Assembly: GCA_022494885.1 (NCBI GenBank)
Contig: JAGVSM010003433.1
Span: forward strand, 1 to 64,000
Direction: 5' to 3'
Length of the DNA stretch: 64,000 nt
DNA from: Micrasema longulum
Lineage: Eukaryota > Arthropoda > Insecta > Trichoptera > Brachycentridae
Shown here: one piece after another, positions 1 through 11,129 of the stretch
Position numbering within the stretch: the stretch's first letter is position 1
Layout: each line of letters starts with the position of its first letter
Notes under the pieces: model-generated
Told to the model about the DNA's origin: nothing
Seen by the model: only the letters and a program-made list of their open reading frames with translations
The model's database searches: none
Translations under genes and position numbers: made by a program

Positions 1-369
1 AAAATCCTTCTGAATTTGATTTGATATGACGAGAAATAAAAAGAAACAAAAGACATAACGTCTATTCTCTGTTATTCTGAATCGAGCCCATTAATTCTCT
101 TCTGTTCCTATTAAATTAAGTGTTAAATATATCTAGAGTATTAAAATTCTTGTTAAATGTTTCGAGATATAGATATGTAAAGAAATAATGTTCTTAATAA
201 AAGGCATTGTGCCTCTTAATTATATACACACTTCTGTTTGAAATTTTGGTAATCCGGTTTTTGTATTTGTTTATCTTTTAATTGCGGTATCATGTAATTA
301 TTTTTTGCCTTTTTTTACATTTTTCTTTTGAAAACATCTAATATATGTACTTTTTTTTTGCTCCTCATA

Positions 370-530
370 TTTAAGTTAGCAGTAATTATTATTAAGCAAC
401 TATGTAGTGTGATCATACGTTTTCATGTAAAGGATCTTTACCGACAAGCCATATAAATTGGCTCGGTGAGTCCTGTAAAATAAAAATAAATAAAAAATGT
501 TTTTTTTTTAAGTAATATTATATGTAAATA
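370..530 (+). repeat. LINE 3' tail with bulged hairpin (family T1)
   Basis: This is an A-rich LINE-type 3' end. A bulged hairpin at 440-468 pairs ACCGA with TCGGT and, inside a CA bulge, AGCCA with TGGCT. It is followed by a run of AAATAAA-like repeats. The same segment recurs in inverted orientation at 50060-50290. No reverse-transcriptase frame is legible upstream, so the copy is a 5'-truncated remnant. Confidence 0.65.
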
Positions 531-595
531 ATAAATAAATAAATACATATTTGAGGGGTGGTAGAATGTTTTCTATGATTAATTTCAATGTTAGG

Positions 596-778
596 AATAT
601 TGGAAATATCAGACGGTAGAGTTGAGGAAATTAGGATGTTTAAACATAGGTAGGATGGTGAATGTTACATAGTGTATGAAGTGGCCACTTAAACCAGCCA
701 ATGACATGTCACAAGCCCCGTAAATGCCTAGACTTCTATATTAACTTCTCAAAAAATGTTTTACCTCTCTGTTGCAAT
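596..778 (-). repeat. Family A fragment
   Basis: This is a partial copy of the commonest repeat in the window. It shares the motifs TGGCCACTTAAACCAGCCA, TGCCTAGACTTC and CTCTGTTGCAATAA with copies at 33.4-34.1 kb and 35.0-35.8 kb. It has no coding capacity of its own; the reading frames here are incidental. Confidence 0.8.
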
Positions 779-779
779 A

Positions 780-2390
780 AATACTAATAAATTTAGTTTA
801 GACAATCTGATACGCTTTCGTAAATATAATTGGAAGTAGTTTATATAGATTTGTTGGATACGATGTTGCTGATATTGATAGATCCATTTATGATCTCGGG
901 GCGGCACTCGTAACATTCTCTCACGAAACGATATTTTTTGCGTAAATGATATTAATATGCTTCGATTAGCAGCCATGGAATGAATACTAATATTTCTATG
1001 TAAATTTTATCGCACGTCTAGTTGAGCGGAACTGCTTCGTGTGAGAAAATACGGCAATTAAAATAGAAATTGTTCAATTGGAAGCTTGGAATTTTGAATT
1101 AAGAATTCAGATGGTCAACAGAAAGGAATTCGAACTTTCGTTTCGTGCAGAAATAATCTTCTGAGCTAAGCTGCGGAATCTGCAGAGAAAACAAAAAGAA
1201 TAATAAGATATTGAAAATTCATAACAATAACAGATTACCGTTGACTTTTACTTTTGTAAAATAAAAAAAATTGAAATATTTGTGTATATTGTAAGAACGC
1301 TAATATTCTTTAAAAAAAAAAATGTTTATTTACAACGAGCATGCATATGCTACCAAAAATAAGAGTATACTCATTTTTGGTTCATAAAAAAGTTTGAATT
1401 TTAATGTTAACAAGCAACATTAGTTTTTGGTGGATCCCAATCAGATTCTTCTCTTAAATACGAACAATTTATTTATTTTTAATTAATTTTGGAGAATGCA
1501 AAAATAATGTCAACTCATGTTTATGTTTACATTTTTAAGACGTTTTTCTATAGTGCACCCCTGTAATTCAGAAGAGCTTTGCGATTGCGCCACTAGGCGT
1601 AGTTTGACGTTTACACTTTTTAAATAAATATTTGAATTTTAATTGTTTTGCTTTGTTAATCACTCATAAACAAATATTTAGCTATGAAAAGTTACAAAAT
1701 CCTTTTTACTATGCTTATCAGAAAGGTTTTTACACAGTTTCATGACACAAGCGGGCGTTTTGGTTACGATTCTAAGCGTCACGCCTGAGTGGAGGTCGAA
1801 GAACGACTAAATATGCGTTGGGCATGACTGAGCGTTTAGGCATGCGTTAAGTGTCATCATTTTTGAGGGCTCAGGGCATGTGTATTAATATATCAATTAT
1901 TTTTTTAATATATTTTTACCCATTGAGTTTTTTAATAAAAAATACCAATGACGAATTTAGCATGTGAAATTTTTTACTTAATTAATAATTTCAATTTAAT
2001 AAAAAAATCCCTAACTCTTAAAAATCTCCAAGTCCGCAAGTTTTCTCCTAAAACAAACCATCATCCGGGGAATTGATTTGAAATATACTTAAGTGTTGGG
2101 AGGGGGGGGGGGGGTACTGTAACGATCTGACTGTTTGCATTTTTGTCACTTAATTGTCATTTAAAATTGTTTACTGTTAGATGATATAAACATAAATGTA
2201 ATTAAAGTAAGCGTACAGATTAGTTTATATTGAAATTATGTAAGGCAACTTAAGAAACATTTTTTTTTTTAATATTTCTGTTTAAACCACAGTGAGCACA
2301 TGCTAATGTTTTTTTAATTTTAAACAGTGTTTGAGAGTCAACACTGTTTAAAATAAAATCAAGTATATTTATTTATTTTCAAATTACTGA
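780..2390. other. Unassigned AT-rich stretch
   Basis: I see no gene or classifiable repeat. The only notable item is a run of 13 G at 2102-2114, unusual in such AT-rich DNA. Confidence 0.5.
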
Positions 2391-2393
2391 TGG

Positions 2394-2645
2394 ATGAAAT
2401 TAGTTCAGTTGAGTGAGATTTCGATTCGTCTGGAAGCGAATGAAAACATCACGAAAATATTACGTATAAATAAAAGGCTTAATACTCAAACTGGAGTATT
2501 TGAAACTGACTCTTCTGACAATGATGGTGTTAAAGACGTATCATTCAATGATTACTCAGATAAAAATTCCAACCCAAGTTTTTCAGAATATGTAAATATA
2601 CTGCAAACCACTGTGATTTTGCTGACAAATATATTAAATTTATAG
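2394..2645 (+). other. 83-codon ORF, unrecognised
   Basis: The frame starts just inside a second out-of-frame ATG at 2392 and has a serine/aspartate-rich middle (TDSSDNDG). I do not recognise it. The overlapping upstream frame also begins with an acidic stretch but is broken by stops. It may be the decayed N-terminal part of a transposase, which often begin acidic, but there is no catalytic motif. It is equally compatible with a chance ORF. Confidence 0.15.
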
Positions 2646-2934
2646 GTATTGCTTGTTACCGAATCTTTTATTCTCCGGTTTGATAAAGTACGGTACGTAC
2701 ATACTGAATTGTACAGCACTTGTAACTACGCTTAACGTGTTAAAGTGATGCCTTTTCATTTAATTAATTAAAAGCACATTTTTTATTTTCAATGATTCAT
2801 TTTCATTTTCAACATACATACATACATACAGTAATGTATTAAAATATACCATTATTTTCGGAAAAATCCAATTATAATTTTTTTTATTTTACGAATAGTC
2901 CGGTCCCAATGAGGAACTTTAGCCTACGAATTTT

Positions 2935-3250
2935 TTTTTATATATTTTAATGAAAACGCACGGCTTTGAATGACGTCACTAGTTCAAATGAACAATGCAT
3001 GATATGAGAGCTTTGAAGGATATCCGGTTTGGTCACCGTAAACTAACAAATCGGGAGAACTGTCAGAGAACAACCTCTGACGTCACACGCGGAGTTATTT
3101 CAGAAATACAAAACTTTAAAAAATCATAGCGCTGATAATACAAAATATAAAGATAAAAAAAATATAAAAAATTGCTTAGTTTAATATCTATTCTATTAAC
3201 AAATAAAAAAAGAAGAAAAAAAGACACAGAACTTCCTCAATGATCTTTGA
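2935..3250 (+). repeat. Family C copy with TGACGTCA motifs
   Basis: This matches 61831-62115 closely, including the block CCTCTGACGTCACACGCGG followed by AGTTATTTCAGAAATACAAA, and more weakly 54255-54445. Two TGACGTCA palindromes lie about 105 bp apart. The end is A-rich (AACAAATAAAAAAAG). It is non-coding and its class is unknown. Confidence 0.75.
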
Positions 3251-3259
3251 ATTCAGAGT

Positions 3260-3975
3260 AAGCGGCATAAACAGTTACTCTTTTTTACTATACTATGTGT
3301 TTTGCACGGCAATGTTGTTCGATAATTTTTAGAACACGATTTCGAATTCGCTTTGTATGAGGCGTTATCTCTATTTAATTATACCTAGTGGTTTTCTATG
3401 TTTCTTGTAATATAAATATGTAATAAGCTTATTCTGTTTTTGTCCCAATTTTTGGTTTCCAATAGGACGTGAAATTTAAGTGGGTTTATTTAATATTGTA
3501 AACAGCAGGTAGGAACTACAAAAGTGTAAAGTAAAATTCGCTATTTCTATGTTTTGTGAAATTAACAGCTGTGCAAATCAAATTTACGTGACAAAGGTAA
3601 AAATGTATTTGTAAAACTGGTTTGCAGAAAGATAGGCAAACACATTGAAAAGATAATTAAATCAATTTGAGAACTTGACATGGAAATAGAGATGTACTGT
3701 CGATTCAAAGACGCAAGTGCGTGAGTTTCTCTACATAAACGAATTGTTTACAATTATAAGGTTACAAATAACCGGTTCAAAGATGGCGTAACAAACCAAC
3801 ATTGTGTGGAGATTTTTTTATAATGTGACAAATTAATTATGAACGCTTTCACCATAGAAATTGACCCCCATTATTTAAAACCCGATGTCTTATTGTGATT
3901 GCGCAGTCATTCTAATTAAATACTCCCAGTCAGTCTTACCGACGAATCAAAGAGTGATATGATATACTAGTAGGT
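3260..3975. other. Unassigned stretch
   Basis: AT-rich DNA with no recognisable gene, tRNA-like promoter or matched repeat. Confidence 0.45.
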
Positions 3976-4255
3976 ACCTGGGCCGCGATTGTGACCGCGG
4001 TATATACGAGGCGGTATAAACAAATATCGATATTTATGTACGAAAGTGTGTACGAGTATATCAAGGGCGAACCGTGTATAGAAGCGATTTTGCGCAGCTT
4101 ACCATTACATTTGACTAACCATCATAATCTTTTATTGTAACTTTATTTGCAGAAAAACAAATAAATAATTACAATTTATATTAAATCATTTCCACCGTTT
4201 GTATTTTTATCCTAATATAAATATTAATATAAATATTAATATTGATATGAATAAA

Positions 4256-4718
4256 GGGGTTCAAACTGTCAGTAGGGTCGCAGTGAGTCACATCTTGCTA
4301 GAGGATGCGATTCTATAAAATGCTGCGAACGCCCAGTTGCATTTTTCCGGCAACACTACTGACTAGTCCAACTCGTTAGCGTCCACGTCGCGAACCCTGG
4401 GCAATGGGATTACACTCATAGCGGTGTGATCACAGCAGGTAACGAGAGGATGAAAGGCGAGTTTTTGGCGCCTCAAAACCAAAACCAACCAGCTAAGGGA
4501 AGGTAACCCCGACAGATAAATCCACCAGAGAAGGCATCGGGAAACCACTCTGGTCATCTTTTCCCAGGAATCACTACGGCGAGTACATCAATACGCAGTC
4601 GTCCTGGCTGCGAAGTATAAAAGTAGCGCAGGACAGATACATATGCTTTCCTGTAGTGATTGCCAGATCGCCAACGTCGGGGGGACCCGGCAAGGCACTA
4701 GGAGAAGAAGATAAATAA
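4256..4718 (+). mobile_element. Insertion inside family Z, retroelement-like tail
   Basis: This is an insertion relative to the inverted copy, where the same Z flanks join directly near 9225-9245. It is GC-richer than its surroundings and ends AGAAGATAAATAAAA, a retroelement-type tail. Short ATAAA-like repeats flank it. I read it as a 5'-truncated LINE or SINE in plus orientation. The ORFs in it are not convincing. Confidence 0.55.
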
Positions 4719-4808
4719 AACGCGCCCAGCGCCGAGGTGAGCCAAGAAACTACCCGATTATTCCAGCTTATTTTTTCATACAAATAAGTACACTATATTT
4801 TGAATGTC

Positions 4809-5003
4809 TTAACCCCAGTAAGGGGTTTTTCTAACGATTATTTTTCTTTGAGATGGTACTTTTGACATAAGGCCATAATTACTCTCATGCGTCATATTGC
4901 AGGACATATAGCGCTCCACGCAGCCGTTTTCAGCACTATTAATTACTAGAACAATTCGGCCAGTTGACATTTCAATTGAATACCTAATATCGACTGAATT
5001 CAT
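4809..5003 (-). CDS. ORF of family Z (64 codons)
   Basis: This ORF reads MNSVDIRYSIEMSTGR and so on, with no domain I recognise. The right-hand copy (8862-9041) encodes the same peptide for about 57 residues with eight or so replacements. Differences by codon are roughly eight replacement to three silent, so I see no sign of purifying selection after the copies split. The frame may be an exon: a consensus donor (AACAG then GTAAGCC on the minus strand, about 5230-5243) sits upstream in both copies. It may therefore belong to a spliced transposon gene, but that is inference. Confidence 0.3.
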   Translation of the reverse strand: MNSVDIRYSIEMSTGRIVLVINSAENGCVERYMSCNMTHESNYGLMSKVPSQRKIIVRKTPYWG

Positions 5004-5589
5004 AGTGGTATTTTTTATTTATTTTTAAATGAATTATAATGATGATTAATGAATAATATATCTATATAATATAACATATCACGAAGTTACATCGTTTAGA
5101 GTTGATTTCATGGATGAGAGTTGTTGTATCACCCAGATCCACAGAAAAATATCAATTTATAGTATATATTACTTACATTATATTATGTACCTCCTATGTA
5201 GGTACAAATATATGTTTTTTTTATGGCTTACCTGTTAAGAAAATCACGCATTCGCCACTGGTGTATATAATGTTTTAAAAAATCTCCAAAAGCGGGTGTA
5301 CCTCTCTGGTGATGATATATTGTGTGACCCAGGACGACAGCCACCTATTGACATGCCCGTTCATGGAGAATGGCTGCACACCTGGACCTAATTGTGGCAA
5401 ACGACAAGGCGATATCTGTCGCCGCATATTTGAGTGGCAGGATATAATCCAACCGGACACGATAAGTAAGTATTTGTGTGAAATTTCAATATATATTTGT
5501 GTGTAACATGTTATTGAACATGTTTAAAAAAAAAAGTAAAAATATTGTATTTTTCATAGAGAAACCTTAATTTAACTCTCTAGAGAAAA

Positions 5590-6350
5590 TTGAAGATAAA
5601 TTTTAATTTGTGTTTAAAGTCGTGGGGACATTCGACTAAAACTAATATTAAAATGATCCAGGGTCTACAGTATTCTATAGTTAAGCGAATTGTACCTGCA
5701 GAGATTTACGAACAAAGAAGTAATAATGATCTCCTGTACAAAACAATCAAAACTCTGCCTGTTCGAGGACTACTGTGGCTTTGCATCATTTTGGAACAAT
5801 TTCATAGTAATACATTCAAATTTTCTCTCAAACATAACCATAATACACGCTTCACGTCTAATGATGGCTTGGTAGTACCAAAAGTATGCAATAAATATGG
5901 AAATAGAACTCTCAAATATTTAGTACCTAGAATTTTTAATTTATTACCAAAAGAACTTAAATTTAACTCACATTGTTACAAGAGCAAAATAAGAGAGTGG
6001 CTACTCGATCAAGAGTTTATATATGAATAGTAGCTTAGGTGTAAATATTTTATTTTTTAATGTATTTTCTTGTATTTAAAAAATAAATTTATATATTATT
6101 ATTTGTATAAACATGTTTATTCTGATCTTTCCGGCTGTTAATTTTTATATGTAATTCATTGTTTTTATAAATGCAAATAATATTATTAAGTCAGTATAAA
6201 TATAATCTTCACCAACAAGCTACAAAAAGTGGCTTGGTGGGATTTTAGTTTTAGTAAAAATATAACAAGTGAATTTTTTTTAAATTGTAAAAATGTATAA
6301 TTATGCTATTAAATCAAATAAAAAAAAAAAAATAAAAAAAAATAATAATA
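5590..6350 (+). mobile_element. LINE 3' end: RT C-terminus plus hairpin tail
   Basis: The 146-codon frame 5590-6030 is the C-terminal region after the reverse transcriptase of a non-LTR retrotransposon. It contains LKSWGHSTKTNI, LLYKTIKTLPVRGLL, an HNHNTRF motif and the typical end FNLLPKELKF with a K-rich helix. The true element begins near 5613, so the ATG at 5590 is accidental. The 3' UTR has a bulged hairpin at 6210-6239 (CACCAA with TTGGTG) and a long A/AATAATA tail to about 6355. The copy is severely 5' truncated. The clade (jockey/CR1-like) is not settled. Confidence 0.85.
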
Positions 6351-6359
6351 ATAATTTCC

Positions 6360-7035
6360 CATCTAAATACGTTACCAGCAAGTAGATATTAAATTTCGAT
6401 TGTAAAAACGATACTTCACTATGTTATACTTGTGGGAATACTAACTTTTATTACTTAATGGTTTTTCTTCTTTTCTTTCTCCTGTGTACGAGAAAAGAAA
6501 CATATTACGCATAGGAAGTCAATAAATCAGGCTTAGTAAACAATATGAATATATATATATATATATTTTTTAAGCCAACTTAATTGTAGCTATAAACAAT
6601 ACACAAAAAATAACAACAAATAACAAGACCAATTACGAGTTTCATATAGGAACAAAAATGTTTGAAAAGATTCGTTTGAAACTGCCCTAACAAGGCGAAA
6701 CAATTGTCACGGAAATTTTTGTTTTTATGTTTTTTATATTTGTAAAAATAAAATAAAGTGTTCAGTAGACTCAAATCAGTGTTTGATTTCTAATATTATA
6801 AGTTTTAAAACATACGTCGTATAAACCACACAATATGTAGATTCAGCAACTATCACAAATAATAATCGAATCAATGAAAGAATTTTCTAAAAAAATTAAA
6901 TGTGTAGAAAATGTACACATTACTACTGAGATTATTTCAATTTTACAGATACGTCTGTTTAACAAAATTTAGGACCGGGGTACTGACCCAATTCAGACTG
7001 GCAACGATACTACAGTGAAAAAAAAACAGGTTTGA
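6360..7035. other. Unassigned stretch with (AT)n
   Basis: AT-rich DNA with an AT dinucleotide run near 6548-6567 and nothing else I can name. Confidence 0.45.
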
Positions 7036-7039
7036 TATA

Positions 7040-7215
7040 TGGATATACTTGAACCGGGTTGTGGTCCCGTGGTAGTATTGAAGACTCACAGGCCAAAGGT
7101 CTGAGGTTCAAATCCCACTCTAGCACAACTCGATTTCCATTTTTCCAGCACAAGTAATTTACGACTTTTAAGAAATGGTCCAAAATTTTTAATATTGGAG
7201 TAAATAATAAGAACT
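7040..7215 (+). mobile_element. tRNA-derived SINE, family S2
   Basis: The head resembles a tRNA, with a pol III B-box GGTTCAAATCC at 7105-7115 and an A-box-like TGGTCCCGTGGTAG upstream. Related copies are at 30165-30330, 37905-38090 and 52125-52262, which share the body text TTAGAAAATGG/CCAAAATTT after the head. It does not fold as a functional tRNA. Confidence 0.75.
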
Positions 7216-7219
7216 CAAG

Positions 7220-8160
7220 AACTTATCTTTTAAATAAAATAAAATAAACATGTCCTTCCTGAAACGGGGCTGTCAAGGTGTAGTTTGTGTACATTTATTT
7301 AAAAAGTTGCTATGTTTCAGTTTAGCAGTCTTGTCTTGTAATTCGGATGTGTATGTTTATCTGTTTTTGTAAACTGCTATGTAAACAAATAAATAAATTC
7401 TCTTTACATGTTGGTACTAGTTTATTTCTTTAGATTTGATAATCAAATTTTCTCGAGGAAAATAGACTACGTCAAGCAAAATGATAGATTAATCTATCAT
7501 CGAGTTATTCGGATTGTTATAAAAATGTCAGTTGCATAGAGCCTCGTGAAAGTGACATTGCAAGTCAGTAATAATTTTAAAGTGACGCAAAAACGTTATG
7601 AGATGTGGGAACATCGGTTGCAATAGGCTACAATCCATTGTGCCAATGCTATCTTCCTGAACCAAGCTTGGGAAAATTCTTCATGAGCGTATAACGTACT
7701 TAAACTCATAAATAAACTTCGTATTGGGAGAATTATTTACGTGTTGGAAATTCTTACTAGTTCCTACTAGTATTACAGTTTATTAACTTCGCGTACTTAC
7801 ATAACGAATATGCCGGATCTACGAATTAATGTACTGGATGTAACGTAAGTTACAATGTACGTACACTGCTCAAATATCGAGAGCTTTATTCCCTCGATTG
7901 AACGCGAACATAAGGTGTCGAAAATTCATTTCGTCGATATTTCATTTGAAAGGCTAGTAATTAAACAAAAGGATACATGTAACCTAAAAGCAAACAACAA
8001 CAATATCCGGTAGAACAGAAAATTTTCCTTCGAATGACGTATAACTTAACCATTTTTTTAACTTTTGGGGCTCATTTTTGTATTTGGAAAAAAACTTACC
8101 AAAATGAAGTTTACACCTAATAAAATCCGTTTATCCAATTATACGAATTTATTTACATAA
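7220..8160. other. Unassigned stretch
   Basis: Nothing is recognised, apart from a short hairpin near 7485-7502 (ATGATAGATTAATCTATCAT). Confidence 0.4.
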
Positions 8161-8239
8161 TTTAAAAAGTTGTTCGTCTATTTTCATATAAATAATTTAT
8201 TTATATGTTTATTAATTTATTGTATCATTATATATAATT

Positions 8240-8512
8240 TCAAAGGAAAAATAATTATGTATGTTGACAACATAGGACTATTTCTGAGAAATCGAACTGA
8301 CGTTTTTACCAACAAAGACATAAACAATGACCTTTGTATGTTGACTAAATGGACAAACACAAACTTACTTACACTTAATGAAAAAAATGTAGCATTATAA
8401 ATTTTAAATCTAGAAAAAAATAAATACTTACATAAACGAAGAAAGACTAATTGAAATTTAACATGTTAAATATTTAGAACCAACAATAGACAGACAATTG
8501 ACTGGCTGGTGG
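8240..8512 (+). pseudogene. LINE reverse-transcriptase core fragment
   Basis: The frame around 8257-8397 reads YVDNIGLFLRNRT, then LTKWTNTNLLTLNEKN. This matches the catalytic YADDTALF block and the W..N.L.LN..K block of non-LTR reverse transcriptases. The downstream peptide HVKYLEPTIDRQLTG (about 8460-8505) is the usual VKYLG..ID..L block. The catalytic aspartates are degraded (YVDN for YADD) and stops separate the blocks, so it is dead. It is cut off by the inverted Z arm at 8517. Confidence 0.8.
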
Positions 8513-8516
8513 CTCA

Positions 8517-9396
8517 AATAGGTGGCTGTCGTCCTGGGTCACACAATATATCATCACCGGAGAGGTACACCCGCTTTTGGAGATTTTTTTAAACATTATA
8601 TACACCAGTGGCGAATGCGTGATTTTCTTAACAGGTAAGCCATAAAAAAACATATATTTGTACCTACATAGGAGGTACATAATATAATGTAAGTAATATA
8701 TACTATAAATTGATATTTTTCTGTGCTTCTGTGTGATACAACAACTCTCATCCATGAAATCAACTCAAACGATATAACTTCGTGATATATTATATTATAA
8801 AGATATATTATCCATTACTTTATTGTATAATTTATTAAAAAATAAAAATAAAAATACTACTATGAGTTCAGTCGATATTAGATATTCAATTGAAATGTCA
8901 CCTGGCCGCACTGTTATAGAAATTAATAGTGCTGAAAACGGCCGCGTGGAGCGCTATATGTCCTGCAATATGACGCATGAGAGTAATTATGGTCTTATGT
9001 CAAAAGTACCATCTCAAAGAAAAATAGTCGTTAAGAAATAATGTTTGAAATACTGTTTTCCAAATCCAGAATCTTCAAATAATTGGTGTAATCTGCAAGT
9101 TTAATTAAGGAAAAAAACCAGCACTGGGGTTAAGACATTCAAAGTATAGTATACTTATTTTTATTAAAAAATGAGCTAGAATAATCGGCTAGTTTCTTGG
9201 CTCACCGCAGGCGCTGGGCGCGCTTTATTAATATTTTTATTTATATTAGGATAAAAATACAAACGGTAGAAATAATTAAAAATAAATGGTAACTATTTAT
9301 TTGTTTTTCTGTAAATAAAGTAACAGTAAACCATGATTTTGTTTAGTCAAATATAATGGTAAGCTGCGCATAATTGCTTCTATACACGGTTCGCCC
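8517..9396 (-). repeat. Partial inverted copy of family Z
   Basis: This is the reverse complement of 4065-5349 without the insertion at 4256-4718. Both outer ends of the element are missing. Together with the left copy it forms an imperfect inverted repeat with a 3.2-kb spacer of LINE pieces and unassigned DNA. Confidence 0.85.
8862..9041 (+). CDS. ORF of family Z, second copy (59 codons)
   Basis: It starts MSSVDIRYSIEMSPGR and ends IVVKK. It is the same unknown peptide as the 4809-5003 ORF, with the stop a few codons earlier. The ATG chosen is the one shared by both copies; an in-frame ATG at 8823 exists only here. The conserved donor-like CAG-GTAAGCC lies upstream at about 8634. There is no recognised domain, signal peptide or membrane helix. 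Confidence 0.3.
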   Translation: MSSVDIRYSIEMSPGRTVIEINSAENGRVERYMSCNMTHESNYGLMSKVPSQRKIVVKK

Positions 9397-9404
9397 CTAG
9401 TAAG

Positions 9405-9945
9405 TAGTCACGTTGTTGTTTATTTTTTCATAAAAATGTCTGCCTTAAAATAAGTTGTACCTTGTTAGGCAGACTGGGCATAATCCAGAGTAATCTATTA
9501 CCTAAGTATGTATGTAGTAGATAAAGAAATTGTAATGTAAAAAAAAATGAAGCAAGAAATCATTGGTGCAAAAGAAAATGAATTTCTTATTGAAAACAAA
9601 ATTTTGAAGGAATAAGAAAAGTGCCATTACCACCAGGTAGAAATTTGAAGAATCTAAAAAGCTATTGTGATATTTTATCTTCGGGTATTAAGTTAGTTCA
9701 GCTCCACCCACAACCTTAGACGCACAGCGTGCGGCACCTGCGTTAGGTCATTTCTGTAAATACCTGTGTTGTTCTCGCTAACATCTAAGTATAGATAAAC
9801 TGCAAACCATACATGGATAAATACTCAAAGCGCATTGTAATATTTAAATATAACGCAGAGCCGTGTTGTGGAGTAACGCATAGTCTACGTCAGTTAGTTT
9901 AACTGCCCATTGTTCAAGGGTTATTAAAACAACATATTTACAGCA
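9405..9945. other. Unassigned stretch with TCAGT
   Basis: There is a small hairpin near 9449-9474 (GTCTGCCTTA with AGGCAGAC) and a TCAGT initiator-like motif at about 9888. Otherwise nothing is recognised. Confidence 0.3.
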
Positions 9946-9948
9946 ATA

Positions 9949-10128
9949 ATGGCTGTATCCATACAAGAGCAAGTGATGGTAATTCTGGATTATCTGCCAA
10001 TGAAGAGAAAATACTTATGTTTAAACTATGTTAAGTTTAATATGTGTGAACAACAGATAGGATTATTGTTTCCATCTTTGAACCTAGAACTGCTTCAAAG
10101 CACTGTTCGCTATATCTGCATATTTTAA
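9949..10128 (+). CDS. Unrecognised 59-codon ORF
   Basis: The frame runs MAVSIQEQVMVILDYLPMKR to YICIF and stop. The start is preceded by an arthropod-type initiator (TCAGT) about 60 bp upstream, a plausible spacing for a short leader. I recognise no family. It contains three cysteines and no membrane segment. It could be a first exon of a transposon gene or a chance frame. Confidence 0.2.
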   Translation: MAVSIQEQVMVILDYLPMKRKYLCLNYVKFNMCEQQIGLLFPSLNLELLQSTVRYICIF

Positions 10129-10129
10129 A

Positions 10130-10950
10130 AACGGAAATTCCGCTCATATAAAGTTATTTATATATTTATAATTATTTTATTTGCCAACAAAAATGTAGGT
10201 AGTTTTATCGACAACTAGCGGATCTGACAGACGTTGTCCTGCCCGAACGTTGGCTTGCCTGCTATTAGTTTGGAAAAATACTTTTCATTAATAAGTGAGC
10301 GCCTAGGTACTTGTTTATGATTAAATTCCAAAAATAAAAATTATCAATATTTAAATATTTAATTTAAGTAGGTACCTATATAGGTAACTTTTTATGGTTT
10401 AGTTCCAAAACATAAAATAAACATTTTTAAAATACAGAAATGTTTTTGCAAATATCAAACTCTACTCTTTTAATAACAGGGGCGCACTATATTTAGGATT
10501 GCGATTCTTAAATTCGTATCGAATGTCAGTTTATATTATTTTAGTATTACCAAAAATCTAGTTAAAAGAAGTAAATGGGTAGAAATTATACGGAATTTAA
10601 GGAAAGAATCTGATTGAAATCCACAAAAAACGAATGCTGTTCGTAAACATTCTAATATATTTTTTTTTTGTATGCAAAAAATAACATCATCCCATTTTTT
10701 TAGTTAATGCATTCTCGTCAAATGTAACCCTGGTAGGTCAATGAATAAAACATTTATGCTCCTAACTTTTTTTTGCAGATAAGATTTAAGATTTTAAGAT
10801 CTACAAACGTGCGCAGCGCAAATCTTATTATTATGCAAAAAACCACACGTAAATCGGTTGAGCCGTTTAAGAGGAGTTTAGTGACATCAATTATATATAT
10901 ATAAAAGTTAACAAACGTGAAAATCGTACTGGCAGTTGTTTTTTTTTAGA
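10130..10950. other. Unassigned stretch, possible DNA-element scrap
   Basis: Around 10850-10900 the phrase AAATCGGTTGAGCCGTTTAA resembles a segment seen in many insect non-autonomous elements (from memory, not checked). I found no gene. Confidence 0.35.
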
Positions 10951-10954
10951 ATCT

Positions 10955-11115
10955 CTCTGAAACTTCTAATTGTAGGCTCTGCGGAGCAGATAATAAAACA
11001 CAAGCATTTCATGCGACTGTGACGCTTTGTATCACAAAAGAAGCCGCATCATCCCATTGGTAAATCACACTGGTGAGAGCACTCGCCCCTACCTAATAGA
11101 AATATACTTTATTGT
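10955..11115 (+). repeat. Family E copy
   Basis: This aligns with 24165-24345. The shared blocks are GAAACTTCTA, TAGGCTCTGCGGAGCA (versus TAGGTTCTGCAGTGCA), CATCATAAAAGAAGCC-like and CCCTACCTRATAG. It is non-coding and of unknown class. Confidence 0.6.
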
Positions 11116-11129
11116 GGGGGTCATATTAA

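Larger units (their letters stand above)
3977..5612 (+). mobile_element. Family Z, long copy
   Basis: The outer end begins GGGCCGCGATTGTGACC, matching the ends of short elements at 58531 and (inverted) 42418. The far part, with GAACATGTTT and TTTTTCATA-GAGAAA, also matches those short copies. Between lies about 0.8 kb absent from them, including a 64-codon minus-strand ORF. A 463-bp unrelated insertion sits at 4256-4718. The right end is lost where the LINE at about 5613 begins. A partial inverted copy lies at 8517-9396. The termini suggest a DNA transposon; the superfamily is not resolved. Confidence 0.6.

Noticed and set aside
2815..2831. CATA microsatellite
   Set aside because: Only four units; ordinary low-complexity DNA.
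5309..5506. Cysteine-rich exon (TCPFMENGCTPGPNCGKRQGD) with a GTAAGTA donor
   Set aside because: It crosses the edge of the part shared with the inverted Z copy, has no acceptor I can find and no family match. It remains possible, but I cannot support it.
7055..7130. tRNA gene from the B-box
   Set aside because: It recurs in four diverged copies with a common non-tRNA body, so it is a SINE.
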